NCBI GenBank assembly: GCA_007693595.1
Contig: REDI01000053.1
Coordinates: forward strand, 1 to 61,613
DNA length: 61,613 nt
Reading direction: 5' to 3'
Source: Deltaproteobacteria bacterium
Lineage (GTDB): Bacteria; Myxococcota_A; UBA796; GCA-2862545
This document shows, piece by piece, positions 38,601 to 47,140 of this stretch (the first letter of the stretch is position 1; each line of letters starts with the position of its first letter). The translations under genes were made by a program, and so were the position numbers. A model generated the notes under the pieces. It had not been told where the DNA came from. It worked only from the letters and a program-made list of their open reading frames with translations, and did no database searches.

Positions 38601-38893
38601 TGATCTCGTGGGAGCGTCAGCGCCTTCGCGAGATGCGTCCTACCCCACGAGCGAGCTCGCGCTCCTCGAGCCGGCGCACGTCGTCGAGCCGCTCGTCTTG
38701 GTCCAGCCCCTCCTCCTCGTCCAGCACCTCCTCTTGGTCCAGCCGCTCCTCCTCGTCCAGGAGCTCCAGCCGCAGCAGTCGCTCGTCCTTCAGCTCCAGC
38801 GGACGGAGCGGGGGATCGTCGTTCAGCTCCAGCGGACGGAGCGGAGGGTCGTCGTTCCGTTCCAGCGGAAGGAGCGGAGGATCTCGGTGGTAG
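35696..38893 (+). CDS. Long TPM-domain protein with coiled coil and Ser/Gly-rich tail
   Basis: 1065 residues from GTG 35696; GAGG is seven bases upstream and a signal peptide follows (to about 20). A TPM (TLP18.3/Psb32/MOLO-1-type) domain spans ~30-150, with HDVILFVGLDEREVRIR and a C-terminal AGDTYGAIAATVQAID. Two further weak TPM-like stretches may cover ~200-290 and 300-420. A membrane helix (about 448-475) separates this periplasmic part from a ~480-residue cytoplasmic coiled coil. Residues ~980-1065 are almost only Ser, Arg and Gly and end SGGSRW, as in shorter YgcG-type TPM proteins, which end in Gly/Ser-rich tails. Typical TPM proteins are 250-650 residues, so this one is greatly extended. 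Function unknown. Confidence 0.75.
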   Translation: MHALFLTLLLTLFLALPASAFEPPPVPTSTRLSVQISDPVPEAGRAQVERALRESSVRTFVVISDEVVQPGDKPAPWSSFTERAIEDTFSAWRQSPGFDVAHDVILFVGLDEREVRIRAGSLWDAEYGIHTDELTRITDSAFVPRARAGDTYGAIAATVQAIDRTFSELRDMPESTPSPVGASVSVWPPRPILPKIRQGLRNTPFHSQRAQIFVAQKLPPGTELDALADSLLSDDHDALAIVWDVRTDQLGIAGNEGWPPAHLDRLLHEGRPDGELSPETLFPRLDREIRRARAELTLERLAGSPTARLDGKLHTWPSDLNLPKTQALLLDTWVPVKVVAMSQADTYPTSTAPSGEPWAEVVAERFGSNSAGPTLVVIQHPPSLYLESRPLQTPEGDRIRGGSYPLRNAEPHGTLDETIAAHLATMLQQINAQHHRYLQEAEEQRRNERVAQIAVGVILAGLVLIGLFTLLFVVSSDRKTRYRVFRDDLESAVEGARFRYGSLRLGTEFERQVGLIKDRGEATSALYRDVTSKLDEIELGLRVLERRLKRNLSPLESLLGILLPPIWTRATKRLHADLQIRSSPTDKVLFAPIEHAREISPESFMQELQDSYLLVTSGWDRLIEAANHTNRPLSAELEEADLDALRGKLCESGIPVAWIERHPFVGQPEELARLDELRRSDPVAYVEGLEALRVRANDITSALEDLLRERRALETSKAAAERVLQRESPDLVLRRCDDPQEALRTAQSMEREALEALMANEEPYRVEEQLVSAANAYREVVRRRSQIDTAMATAESALKQAEARLQTVREGYGSLTLRLLQLEGLHVSAQALHEQLRTIEPELADAAFEVERAQTALEERRRVDVLHLVRALSKTLEKCEQTTATVTEASDALDRDYAQAQASLQELDRRRQDALTRPLLPIPLPQTVLSRGDAERARIEERLRSGEPMDWSAVEAESSKVVRMWEQAVISWERQRLREMRPTPRASSRSSSRRTSSSRSSWSSPSSSSSTSSWSSRSSSSRSSSRSSRSSFSSSGRSGGSSFSSSGRSGGSSFRSSGRSGGSRW
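38786..38884 (+). repeat. 33-bp tandem repeat, three copies
   Basis: Units at 38786-38818, 38819-38851 and 38852-38884 encode SFSSSGRSGGS, SFSSSGRSGGS and SFRSSGRSGGS at the end of the TPM-domain protein. Copies differ by few bases, which points to recent slippage or duplication. Confidence 0.85.
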
Positions 38894-38896
38894 CGC

Positions 38897-38921
38897 CCTG
38901 AGTCTCAGGCTTCCACTCAGG
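38897..38921 (+). terminator. CCTGAG/CTCAGG hairpin after TPM gene
   Basis: CCTGAG at 38897-38902 can pair with CTCAGG at 38904-38909 or 38916-38921. A second GCCC-TTC-GGGC hairpin lies about 30 bp further on. No T-run follows, so function as a terminator is only suggested. Confidence 0.3.
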
Positions 38922-39019
38922 AGCCCTGATGGCCCCCGATCCGCCCTTCGGGCAGGACGACCACGCCGCGGCCCTCCCTCGACTCCAGATCGGTTAGGAT
39001 CCGCCCCGAGGAGGACCCC

Positions 39020-39727
39020 ATGCGACCGATCACCCTTTTCTGTCTACTCTCGCTCGCCTGTGGCGAGGACGACCCCATCCAGACCCACGAAAGCGTCACC
39101 TCGAGCTCGAGCGAGCACGACTCGACCAGCACCGCCACGGGTTCCGACACCTCCTCCGACTCTCAGCATCAGTCCGGCAGCCGCACCGAGTCCGACGACA
39201 GCGCGATCGAGACCGGGTCCGACGACAGCGCGATCGAGACCGGGTCCGACGACACCGTGATCGAGACCGGGTCCGACGACACCGTGATCGAGACTGGGTC
39301 CGAGGGGTCCGAGCTTCCTACGGGCGAGACTTGCGAGGAAGCCATCGACGTCACCGAAGGCGGAACCTTCTCAGACACCACGGTCGGCGCGGGCGAGGAT
39401 CACGCTCCCCCCTCGGGCTGCGTCGGGGGTTGGGCCTCGACCGGACCAGATCGCGCCTACGTGCTCCGCCCCTCCGGCCCCCTCAACCTCGAGGTCACCG
39501 TGCGCGTCGATCCCATCGACGAGACCTTCGATCCCATGATCTACGCCTTCGAGGAAGACTGTGACGCCGCGTCCTGCCTGGGTGGCACCATCCTCAACGG
39601 GCCGGGTGTGCACGAAGAGCTCACCTTCATCGCCGAGGCCGGCGAAGAGACCTACTTTATCGTCGACGGCGAGATGTTCACGTCGGGCGCCTACGATCTG
39701 ACGGTCAGCGTCACCGAGATCCGTTAG
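39020..39727 (+). CDS. Lipoprotein with tandem 9-residue repeat and PPC-like domain
   Basis: 235 residues; GGAGG upstream of the ATG. The lipoprotein signal ends LLSLAC. Residues ~20-95 are Ser/Thr/Asp/Glu-rich and include four copies of a DD(S/T)(A/V)IETGS nonapeptide. The C-terminal ~130 residues form a beta-sandwich that looks like the bacterial pre-peptidase C-terminal (PPC) domain: TFSDTTVGAGED, TGPDRAYVLRPSG, VTVRVDPIDETFDPMIYAF. The protein is probably displayed on the surface on a repetitive stalk. Confidence 0.75.
   Translation: MRPITLFCLLSLACGEDDPIQTHESVTSSSSEHDSTSTATGSDTSSDSQHQSGSRTESDDSAIETGSDDSAIETGSDDTVIETGSDDTVIETGSEGSELPTGETCEEAIDVTEGGTFSDTTVGAGEDHAPPSGCVGGWASTGPDRAYVLRPSGPLNLEVTVRVDPIDETFDPMIYAFEEDCDAASCLGGTILNGPGVHEELTFIAEAGEETYFIVDGEMFTSGAYDLTVSVTEIR
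39191..39298 (+). repeat. 27-bp tandem repeat, four copies
   Basis: Four 27-bp units (39191, 39218, 39245 and 39272) encode repeated SDDSAIETG/SDDTVIETG. Units 1-2 are identical and units 3-4 differ by one base, indicating recent stepwise duplication. Confidence 0.9.
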
Positions 39728-39787
39728 GCCCACGAACGCTGCGACAGGTTGGGCGACGGGAGCCTGCCCTTCAGACGGCATCCCGGG

Positions 39788-40096
39788 CTAGCGAAAGACC
39801 TCCTCACAGTGCTCGGTGAGGTCCCAGTCGTCGCGATCGTCGCACGAGAGGTCCTCCACGCGACGCACGCAGCTCCGCGCCCCGCTCGGGTCGTACTCAT
39901 AGCCGAGAAGCTGGGCTCCTTCGATCCACGCCTCGATCACGGCGCGCCAGTTTCGGTGGCAGTTATTGTACGCGAGCTCGAGCTCATCGCACTCGAGCAG
40001 CTTGTCGCAGACCGCGGTGGCGCCACGATCGGGAAAGTTCTCGACCGCGATCGTGCACGACGCGCACAGCAACAAGAGGACGATATACCGAATCAT
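39788..40096 (-). CDS. Small Cys-rich lipoprotein
   Basis: 102 residues from ATG 40096, with GAGG seven bases upstream. The lipobox is in LLLCASC. The mature part has six Cys (VCDKLLECDEL, NNCHRN, RSCVRR, LSCDD, HCEEV), likely paired in the periplasm or at the surface. Many small Cys-rich lipoproteins of this kind occur in myxobacteria with no known role. The N-terminus ends 200 bp from the beta-helix gene on the same strand. Confidence 0.75.
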   Translation of the reverse strand: MIRYIVLLLLCASCTIAVENFPDRGATAVCDKLLECDELELAYNNCHRNWRAVIEAWIEGAQLLGYEYDPSGARSCVRRVEDLSCDDRDDWDLTEHCEEVFR

Positions 40097-40312
40097 CGCG
40101 GGACCTCGCTCCATCGATCGTAGCATGGACTACACCCGATCACCAAGATTGTGGGTGACGTCGCGGGATCTGGCGGGATCCAGGCGACGCGGTCTACGGA
40201 GAGCGGGGCCTCGAGATCCCGCCGCGTGCGTCTTGAGCCGCAAGGGACTCCAGCGCCACGTTCTCGCTCACTCTGTGGGCGATCCCCCCATTCGGCAGGG
40301 CCGTGTAGCGGC

Positions 40313-41935
40313 CTACAGCCTCTCGAAAGGACCGATGTCGGGGGCATCTCCGATGACCCGGTCGCGACCGAGCATGTCGAAGGGTAGCGGCTCTTCGGTG
40401 TCGCCGTTGTCATTGAGGTCGAACCAGTCTGAGGTCCCAATGGAGGTCCGTCCGGCGTCGATGAGGGGGGAGCCAGCGCATGGCGTGCCAACACACATCT
40501 CGGGAGAGACATCGAGCACGCCATCGCCACATACAACGCCTGGCTCCCCAGGGCAGCCACCGCGGACGATGCTCCGCTCGATCCAGAGGTCTTCGGATGC
40601 GCCGTGGAAGGTGGTCGCCTCTTGGTTCCACAGAATCGAGTTCGTGATATGAACGTAGCCCTTTGTGGACCGGGTACGCATGAGGATGTCCGAAGATCCA
40701 GAGCTCTCGGGTTCCACGCCAAACCAGCTATGATCGATGTGGACCGCCTCGGAGTTCTGGAGATCGACCTCGATTCCGCCTCCGTGAGGTGAGACGTTCT
40801 GAAGAAAGACACTGTTCTGGATCTTCAACGATCCAAAATCGCCTTGCACGAAAAGCGCGTGGCCCTCAAATCCCGCCCAGTTGCGCTCGAAGGTCGTTGC
40901 AGACATTCGCACGTGCACGGCTCGATCCACAACCATCCCCCCTCCCATACCGGACCCAAACAGCGCGAAATAACCTTGATTATCGCGAAAGGTGTTCCGC
41001 AGGAGGTCCGCGCGAAGCCCATCTTCTACGGTTGCACCCGGCCCTACGTAGACAGCTCCGCCCTCGGACGCGCGGTTGCGCTCGAAGGTACTGTCGGTGA
41101 CGATCAGCTTCGCGTCGCCCGAGATCCTGAGGGCCCCTCCGAAAGCGGCGCGGTTTCCCGTGAACAGGCAGTCTCGGACCGTCACCACGGAGTCTCCGGC
41201 TGCCTGGATCCCCGCACCATAGGCGGTGTCCTCAAGACCCTCGCCGAATCCGTTGTTCAAGAACGTGACATCACGAAAGGTTGCCGTGCTGTCGGCGACG
41301 ACGACCGCGCTGTCCAGGTTCTCTACGAACATGACGTCTCGAAAGGTCGCCTGCCCCCTGTCGATGAGCACGCTGCCCGCCCCATTATTCGAGAAGCGAC
41401 TATTGATCACCGTCACGGAGACCTCGCTTACAAAGAGGGCACTTCCGCGACCCATGTCCGTCCGACCCGCACCATCTCGGATGTGCACCCCATCGAGGAG
41501 CACCCCATCGGCGGCGGTCACGATGCGCTCGGAGCGCTCGCTGGGATCCCCATCGATGGGGCTCGATAGGGTCGTGTAGGACCCCGACGCTCGCTGATCG
41601 GGATGGGTCTCGCCCCCTTCAAAGCCACCACGAAGCGCGAGGCCCTCGGACAGGGCGTAGGTGGCTTCGTGTTCTGCCGAGGGATAAAAAATGGACGCCG
41701 TGACCCAGACCTCGGAGCAGCTCTCGTCGACCGCCGCGCCGAGCCCAGCATAGAGCGTGGCCTTGGCGTCCGCCCATGAGAGTCCTGATCCATGGTCATC
41801 GCCCGATGGGTCGACGTAGATCACGCAGGTGTCGGTGTCGGTGTCCGTGAAGGTGGACGAGACGGAGTCGCCATCACAGCCTGTCAGACTAAGGAAGGCG
41901 AAGAGAGCAAATCGGAGAAGGAATCGGTCGATCAT
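40313..41935 (-). CDS. Right-handed beta-helix lipoprotein (choice-of-anchor Q type)
   Basis: 540 residues with a lipobox LSLTGC at about residue 20, then a Thr/Asp linker. The body is a right-handed parallel beta helix: FRDVMFVENL, FRDVTFLNNG, VRDCLFTGNRAAFGGAL, VTDSTFERNRASEGGAV and further rungs. The start CVIYVDPSGDDHGSG with SWADA and the end SPLIDAGRTS...DMLGRDR follow the choice-of-anchor-Q pattern. The fold is typical of surface polysaccharide-binding or lyase-like proteins; no catalytic residues are evident. Weak ribosome-binding site before the ATG. Confidence 0.8.
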   Translation of the reverse strand: MIDRFLLRFALFAFLSLTGCDGDSVSSTFTDTDTDTCVIYVDPSGDDHGSGLSWADAKATLYAGLGAAVDESCSEVWVTASIFYPSAEHEATYALSEGLALRGGFEGGETHPDQRASGSYTTLSSPIDGDPSERSERIVTAADGVLLDGVHIRDGAGRTDMGRGSALFVSEVSVTVINSRFSNNGAGSVLIDRGQATFRDVMFVENLDSAVVVADSTATFRDVTFLNNGFGEGLEDTAYGAGIQAAGDSVVTVRDCLFTGNRAAFGGALRISGDAKLIVTDSTFERNRASEGGAVYVGPGATVEDGLRADLLRNTFRDNQGYFALFGSGMGGGMVVDRAVHVRMSATTFERNWAGFEGHALFVQGDFGSLKIQNSVFLQNVSPHGGGIEVDLQNSEAVHIDHSWFGVEPESSGSSDILMRTRSTKGYVHITNSILWNQEATTFHGASEDLWIERSIVRGGCPGEPGVVCGDGVLDVSPEMCVGTPCAGSPLIDAGRTSIGTSDWFDLNDNGDTEEPLPFDMLGRDRVIGDAPDIGPFERL

Positions 41936-42156
41936 CCGGCGATCTACCCTGCGCCGGACCGCTCGTCAAGGTGCCCCATTTTCGACCGACTTGTCGCAGG
42001 AATGCATCACCCTCCCTCCGCGCCACACAGCAGTTCTATAGACTCATCCCAGGGCCGCCGACCCCCGAATAATCAACTTTCGACCGCTCGCGGATAGAGA
42101 GGAGCACGATCTCGTCTAAGCGGGCGTCGTTGACAACCGAAGTATGGGGCGGACGA

Positions 42157-43137
42157 ATGGGTCCGATGAAGTCTTTTTATGCAGGAATGTCGGCCCTATT
42201 GTTAGGCGTGGCCAACGCCTCTGACGCGTCGCTCCAGTGGACCTTCGGCGATGAGGAACGATCCTATGAGTTGATGGGTCGCCATGTTGGGCAGACGTTT
42301 ACCGTCGCCCACCCCGACGGGGGATACACCCAAGGCGAAGACCTCACCGTCGAGTTCGACCTGACCTGTCGCATCCTCGGTGGCTCCCGGGCGGTGGCGC
42401 GAGTTCGCTGCACGATTGATCGGGCACAGTTCGACGCGAGCGAGATCGATCCACCCTCCCCAGAGGACTTCCTACCGCCACAGCCGCTCGACGAGACGCT
42501 CGATCGATGGGCCGAGGTGCTGACCGGCGATCACATCACCTATCGGTGGGCCAGGAGCGGTGAACTACGCAGGATCTCCCTGCCGACCTCGCTTAGCAGG
42601 ACCGGGGCACGGGCCACCCGCCTTCCAAGCGACACGATGCGGTCCCATCTGCTGCCCATCCTCTCTGCGTTCGACTTGGAGCTCCCCAACAAGACGGCCT
42701 CGATAGATGGCCGCTCTCGACTGAGCTGGGTCCAGAAGAGGCCCCGCGTCTTGACGTCCCTGAGTATGCAGACGGGCCCTTCGGTGAAGGAGATCCAAGC
42801 GAGGCACGTCATCGAGGACGAGCGTGAGGACCTGCTTCGGATCTCCTCCATCGGGGCCGGGGAAGGCTGGTATCATAAACATTCACGGCAGGGGACGAAC
42901 ACACCAGGCGCTGCTCCCTGGACGTCCAAGGCCGTGAAGAGCTTGAAGCGCGGCGTCATGTTCTCGGAGTCGGTCTTCGACACGAACCGAGGGCACCTCG
43001 TGAGCCGCTGGATCCATGTCGAAGGACTCCGAGCGGTGAACCGGCCCTACCCACATCAGTTCGAGGAGAGCTCAGAGGCTCGTCAAACGGACCTCGTCGT
43101 GATCAAGCTCATGCTGATCGACGATCCGGTCCACTGA
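42157..43137 (+). CDS. Hypothetical exported protein
   Basis: Up to 326 residues. Starts are possible at 42130 (TTG), 42157 and 42166; both ATGs precede a hydrophobic signal (FYAGMSALLLGVANAS). No lipobox is present. The mature part is mixed alpha/beta with little recognisable signature, and its codon use looks less GC-skewed than that of neighbouring genes. Two conserved-looking stretches are ITYRWARSGELRRI and RGHLVSRWIHVEG. Function unknown. The gene is divergent from the beta-helix gene and its 3' end converges with the metallo-beta-lactamase-fold gene. Confidence 0.6.
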   Translation: MGPMKSFYAGMSALLLGVANASDASLQWTFGDEERSYELMGRHVGQTFTVAHPDGGYTQGEDLTVEFDLTCRILGGSRAVARVRCTIDRAQFDASEIDPPSPEDFLPPQPLDETLDRWAEVLTGDHITYRWARSGELRRISLPTSLSRTGARATRLPSDTMRSHLLPILSAFDLELPNKTASIDGRSRLSWVQKRPRVLTSLSMQTGPSVKEIQARHVIEDEREDLLRISSIGAGEGWYHKHSRQGTNTPGAAPWTSKAVKSLKRGVMFSESVFDTNRGHLVSRWIHVEGLRAVNRPYPHQFEESSEARQTDLVVIKLMLIDDPVH

Positions 43138-43349
43138 CGGACCGCGCGGTGGGCCATCGATCCAGGGAGAGGGCTTGGCCCCCTAGGACGCCGCTCGGTC
43201 GGGTGGTGACCACCCCACGGAGGCGAGGTCCGCTAGCCTGGGCGGCCTCACCTCAAGCTCCTGTTCGGCCCACGCCCCGGGGCCACGAAGGCAAGACAAG
43301 CGTAGCGCGTGCTCGATGTGCCCTACCCCTCTCGAGGTCGCGATCGACT

Positions 43350-44669
43350 CTACCTCGTATCACGGCGAATCGAGGGGCTCGCCATCGCCTGAGGCGAGGG
43401 GCCATCTGCCTGCACCCAGTATCCCTCGCCACCCTGCACCGTCTGGACGATGAGATCGCCGTCGGCGACGATCAGGTGGTCGTGGGTGGCACCGGCGGGA
43501 GGGAGGCGGGGGATCCAGAACCGGCCGCCCCGGAGTCGATCGCCATCGAGCCAGGCGTGCAAGACTTCGGCGTGGGGTGAGTTGAGGTAGACCGGGTTCA
43601 TTCCCGCGACCACGTGACGTTGGCGACCGTCGCGTGGGGCCAAGAGTTCGACGAGGGCCTCGTTGGAGCTGGTGCGCCGCGCATGGTGATGCGCCACCGC
43701 CACGTCGACCCCAACGCCTTCGTAGTACGGGGCCGCGTGGGTGGCCAAGCGACTCTCGACGTCGGGCACCCCAGGCGTGCCTTCGCCGCTGAGGTCACCA
43801 CCGAAGTGCATGCGAAACGCGCCGTGCGAGAGCAACGCGACGAGGCTTCGCGCGTTCTCTTCGTTGTTCTGGTCAGTCGGCATCGGCGGCGGCGCTTGGA
43901 TCTCACGCCCGTCGTAGATGTAGCCGTTCGCGGCGAGGACGAGCAGGCTCGCGTCGTCGCTCAGGTCGAGCGCCAGAGGTAAGGCGTCGCAGTCCGCTGC
44001 CGCGACCGGATCGCCTGCGGAGACCTGCGCGCAGCTCACCGTTTCGCCCGCTCGACAGATCGGAGTATCGAGATCGGAAAACGATGGACGCCCCAGCAGC
44101 TCGCAGACCGTCTCGCCGTGGTTGGTGTTCGCGCCCGAGCCGACCTCGACGAAGCCGCGATGGACGATGCCTCGGGTGATGACGAGCCCGTCGTCGTCGA
44201 CGAGCGCGGGCAACGAGGCGATGTGATCCCCGTGGTAGTGCGTCAGAACAACCCACTCCACCTGCATGGGCTCCCGCACCCCATAGCCGTTGGCCGGCGT
44301 GAGGTGCTCCGTATTAAGCTGATACACGAGCCGGGCGACCTCTTGGTGGTGGCGCCTCGCCCCCACGTCGAGGAGCGCGATGTCACCACGGGGCCCCACG
44401 ATCACCGCCGCCTCGCCGTGGCGTGGCACCAGCGTGCCGATGGAGAGGTCGAGCAGGTACACGCTCAGCTCCCCCCGCCTCGGCCAGAGGCGCGCCTGTG
44501 GCGCCGGGCCCGCATCGAAAGGCGGCTGGGTCTCGCCCTCGCTGACGCGGCCCTCAACCACGGGCGGATCGATGACGGCGGTACTTGCGCACCCCGCGAG
44601 AAACCACGAGAGAGCGACAGGGGCCAAGGCGGGGTTCCGACGACCGCAGAGCAGACGATGACCGAGCAT
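43350..44669 (-). CDS. Metallo-beta-lactamase-fold lipoprotein
   Basis: 439 residues with a lipobox near residue 27 (SWFLAGC). The metal motif THYHGDH (about residue 145) is intact, with a preceding LDVGARRHH and later GGDLSGEG and AVAHHHARR ligands. The last 100 residues cap the fold. This layout resembles ComEC-like or hydrolase-type MBL proteins exported by myxobacteria rather than RNase Z or glyoxalase II. It acts outside the cytoplasm; substrate unknown. Stands alone, convergent with the gene at 42157. Confidence 0.85.
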   Translation of the reverse strand: MLGHRLLCGRRNPALAPVALSWFLAGCASTAVIDPPVVEGRVSEGETQPPFDAGPAPQARLWPRRGELSVYLLDLSIGTLVPRHGEAAVIVGPRGDIALLDVGARRHHQEVARLVYQLNTEHLTPANGYGVREPMQVEWVVLTHYHGDHIASLPALVDDDGLVITRGIVHRGFVEVGSGANTNHGETVCELLGRPSFSDLDTPICRAGETVSCAQVSAGDPVAAADCDALPLALDLSDDASLLVLAANGYIYDGREIQAPPPMPTDQNNEENARSLVALLSHGAFRMHFGGDLSGEGTPGVPDVESRLATHAAPYYEGVGVDVAVAHHHARRTSSNEALVELLAPRDGRQRHVVAGMNPVYLNSPHAEVLHAWLDGDRLRGGRFWIPRLPPAGATHDHLIVADGDLIVQTVQGGEGYWVQADGPSPQAMASPSIRRDTR

Positions 44670-44881
44670 GTTCCAAGTCTAACGCAGGGGTGAGGGCAAG
44701 GCTGCACGAACTCGGCCCCACGCGGGAGGGGAGACCCCACCACATGGCTTGGCTCGAACGCGAAGTCTTCGGTGTTGAAGGCGCTCTACCGCCCCTTCAA
44801 CGTCCACCGATTACGCGGTCGCCAGCTCGCCCACGACGTGGAGGGACGATAGACCTCCCCACCCCTTGCCCAGGAGCCCCG

Positions 44882-45277
44882 ATGCCCTCCTCCTCCGATC
44901 GCTCTTTTGGTGCTGCCTGTGAGCGCCTTCCGGTCGTGCTCACCTTGCAGGGCATCCCCATCCGCTGGCTAGGCCCCCTCGTCAGCGCCGGCTACGAAGC
45001 GGATCTCGAGCTCATGTCCCAGGCCGCGTGGGGTTACCTCGAGGACTGTGGTTGGCAGGAGCCCCTCCAAGACGCGGGGCCTCTCTTCGATGAAGACGGC
45101 GAGATCCGGCCCGCCTATGCCCGAGCCTTCGCCGACGCCGCCGAACGCCTCGCGGCCGCCGGAGGCCACGCAGGTCCCGAGTCGGAGATGATCGTGTGGG
45201 GCGCGTGGCTGGGCACCAACCTCGCCCAGACCTGCGCGGTCATCAGGGCTCGAACCGAGGCCCTGTCCGAGTCTTGA
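44882..45277 (+). CDS. Small hypothetical soluble protein
   Basis: 131 residues from ATG 44882, with AGGAG five bases upstream. No signal peptide or membrane segment. The sequence is helical, with ACERLPVVLTLQGIPIRWLG, a central acidic stretch and ESEMIVWGAWLGTNLAQTC. No family was recognised. It is isolated, divergent from the MBL-fold gene and convergent with the next minus-strand unit. Confidence 0.6.
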   Translation: MPSSSDRSFGAACERLPVVLTLQGIPIRWLGPLVSAGYEADLELMSQAAWGYLEDCGWQEPLQDAGPLFDEDGEIRPAYARAFADAAERLAAAGGHAGPESEMIVWGAWLGTNLAQTCAVIRARTEALSES

Positions 45278-45315
45278 GCGGGGTGCATCTGAATCCGCGA
45301 CATCTCAGATCTATT

Positions 45316-45531
45316 CTAGTCCTCGGTCGAAGGAGTTGGGCTTGGCGCGGCCGGACTCTCCTCCTCCCGGCCGGCCCCCCAGGAGGGGCGACGCGGACCG
45401 ATATCGACCGACAAGCCGAGCAGCAGGTTGCCCTGGATCGGGGTCGGGTGGCGATCGGGGTAGACCTCGGCGCCGAGGCGCGCGTAGGGTCCGACAGACC
45501 GAGGCCTCCCCGGGCCGCGATCGCAGGACCG
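45316..45531 (-). pseudogene. Possible truncated outer-membrane protein fragment
   Basis: Immediately after the ABC exporter's stop, a minus-strand frame without a start codon reads GPYARLGAEVYPDRH and LLLGLSVDIGPR, then a Pro/Ser tail and a stop. The GLSVDI-type end resembles the last strand of an outer-membrane beta barrel. The upstream coding part is missing. This may be a decayed remnant or chance; support is modest. Confidence 0.3.
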
Positions 45532-45532
45532 G

Positions 45533-47140
45533 CTACGCCCGGTGACCGAGCGCGAGGGTGCGCGCAAAGCCGGCCGCGAGGACGGGGTCGTGCGTGACGC
45601 ACAGAACGGTCACCTCGCCCTCCAGCCGGCGGAGGCTCTGGAGGATGGCGTCGCGGGTCTCCGCGTCGACGTGGCTGGTCGGCTCGTCGAGGAGCAGGAG
45701 CCCGGGCCGTCCGCACAGGGCACGCGCCAGGGCGAGGCGCTGCCCCTCCCCCCCGCTTAGCTTGGCGCCGGACTCGCCGAGGGAGGTCTCAAGCCCACAG
45801 GGCAGCCGGTCCACGAAGTCCGCCCCGGCCGCGTCGAGCGCCACGCGGAGATCCTCGTCGGGGATCCGGCGCCCGAGCGTTAGGTTCTCGCGGATCGAGC
45901 GCGCAAAGAGGACCGGGCGCTGGTGCACCATCGCCACCCGCTCCGAGCCGCCGAGGCCCTGAGGCGGGCGCCCCCCGACCCGTACCTGGCCTTCGCCGAG
46001 GGGCGCTTCGTCGAGCAGGGCGCGGAGGAGGCTGGTCTTGCCCGCGCCGGTGGGGCCAACGACCGCGAGGGCGCTCCCCGGCGCGAGGTCGAGATCAGGA
46101 AGTTCTACCCTACGCTCCCCATAGTCGACCACGGCCCCACGGAGCTCGACGGAGAGGGGACCGGGCCCGAGGGCGATCGGCGCGGGGCGTTCAGGTCCCT
46201 TGGCAAGCTCGGCCTCGACGCCTTCGAGGGCCGCGCTCGCCCGCTTCAGCAGGCTGTGCACCTCCGTCAGGCGACCGGCAGGGCGGGCGAGTAGTGCCAA
46301 CGCGGCCGCGAAGCCCGCGAGGGAAGATCCCTCGAGCTGGCCGTGGGCGACCTGGACGGCCCCGAGCCCCAAGAGCACGGCGACCGCCACCCCGATGGCG
46401 GCCTGGGTCGCCGCACTTGGCAGGACCGCGGCGGCGTCGCGCCAGACCCGCGTGCGCGCGTCGCGCTGGACGAGGGCGGCGAAGCGGCGTGCCTCGGCGG
46501 GCTCCGCTCCGAAAGCGCGCAGGAGCTGGGCCCCGGAGAGCTGCTCCTGAGCGATCGAGCTGAGGTCCGCCCGCGCCCCGATCCAGGCTCGGCTGGTGCG
46601 CGCAGCGAGGCCTCCGCCGAGCCACGACACCAGCAGCACCGGAGGGACGAGGGCTGCCGCCCATCCCAGCAGGCCCGGCGCCAGCCACGCCGCCGTCAAG
46701 AGCAGCGCCAGGACCGACCATGGGTCGCGGATCAGCCCCACGAGCCCTGCCATCGCGAACTGGACCTCGTCGATCTCGGTGGTGAGCGCCGCGAGCCGGG
46801 CGCCGGTATCCCCGGGCCCTACGCGCCCCAGGAGTCGCTGGTGCAGCGCCCGACGAAGATCGGCAGCTAAGGTGAACGAAACCCGCTGAACCAGCGCGGT
46901 CCGCCCGACGTGGAGGACCCCGTTGAGACACACGCACAGGGAAAAGGCCAGGGCCCAAGGCCAGGCGCGGGTCGGCTCACCGTCGAGGGTCGCGTTCAAG
47001 GTCCGCTCGAGGAGCAATACGGTGGCCGCGGGGATCGCGCCGGCCAGGACCACGACGCCCACCAGCCCCACGAGGGAAGCGGGTGAACGACGGAACTCAG
47101 CCCCGAGGATCCTCAAGACACGGCGGATGGGCCCCCTCAT
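45533..47140 (-). CDS. ABC exporter, fused permease and ATPase
   Basis: 535 residues from ATG 47140, overlapping the upstream glycosyltransferase stop by 4 bp (ATGA). Six membrane helices occupy the first ~300 residues (type-1 exporter fold). The ATPase half shows Walker A GPTGAGKTS (about 375), Q-loop MVHQRP, signature LSGGEGQRLALARAL, Walker B LLLLDEPTSH and H-loop CVTHD. Half-transporters of this type dimerise and export lipids, peptides or drugs. The coupling to a GT39-like enzyme hints at a glycolipid or lipid substrate, but this is inference. Confidence 0.9.
   Translation of the reverse strand: MRGPIRRVLRILGAEFRRSPASLVGLVGVVVLAGAIPAATVLLLERTLNATLDGEPTRAWPWALAFSLCVCLNGVLHVGRTALVQRVSFTLAADLRRALHQRLLGRVGPGDTGARLAALTTEIDEVQFAMAGLVGLIRDPWSVLALLLTAAWLAPGLLGWAAALVPPVLLVSWLGGGLAARTSRAWIGARADLSSIAQEQLSGAQLLRAFGAEPAEARRFAALVQRDARTRVWRDAAAVLPSAATQAAIGVAVAVLLGLGAVQVAHGQLEGSSLAGFAAALALLARPAGRLTEVHSLLKRASAALEGVEAELAKGPERPAPIALGPGPLSVELRGAVVDYGERRVELPDLDLAPGSALAVVGPTGAGKTSLLRALLDEAPLGEGQVRVGGRPPQGLGGSERVAMVHQRPVLFARSIRENLTLGRRIPDEDLRVALDAAGADFVDRLPCGLETSLGESGAKLSGGEGQRLALARALCGRPGLLLLDEPTSHVDAETRDAILQSLRRLEGEVTVLCVTHDPVLAAGFARTLALGHRA

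Noticed and set aside
38329-38901. Alternative frame over the Ser-rich tail of the TPM protein
   Set aside because: Leu/Gln repeats arise from reading the Ser codons out of frame; the in-frame Ser/Gly tail matches the ending known for TPM proteins.
44774-44801. Inverted repeat GTTGAAG/CTTCAAC upstream of the gene at 44882
   Set aside because: Could be an operator or hairpin, but it is short, not positioned at a recognisable promoter and not repeated convincingly elsewhere.
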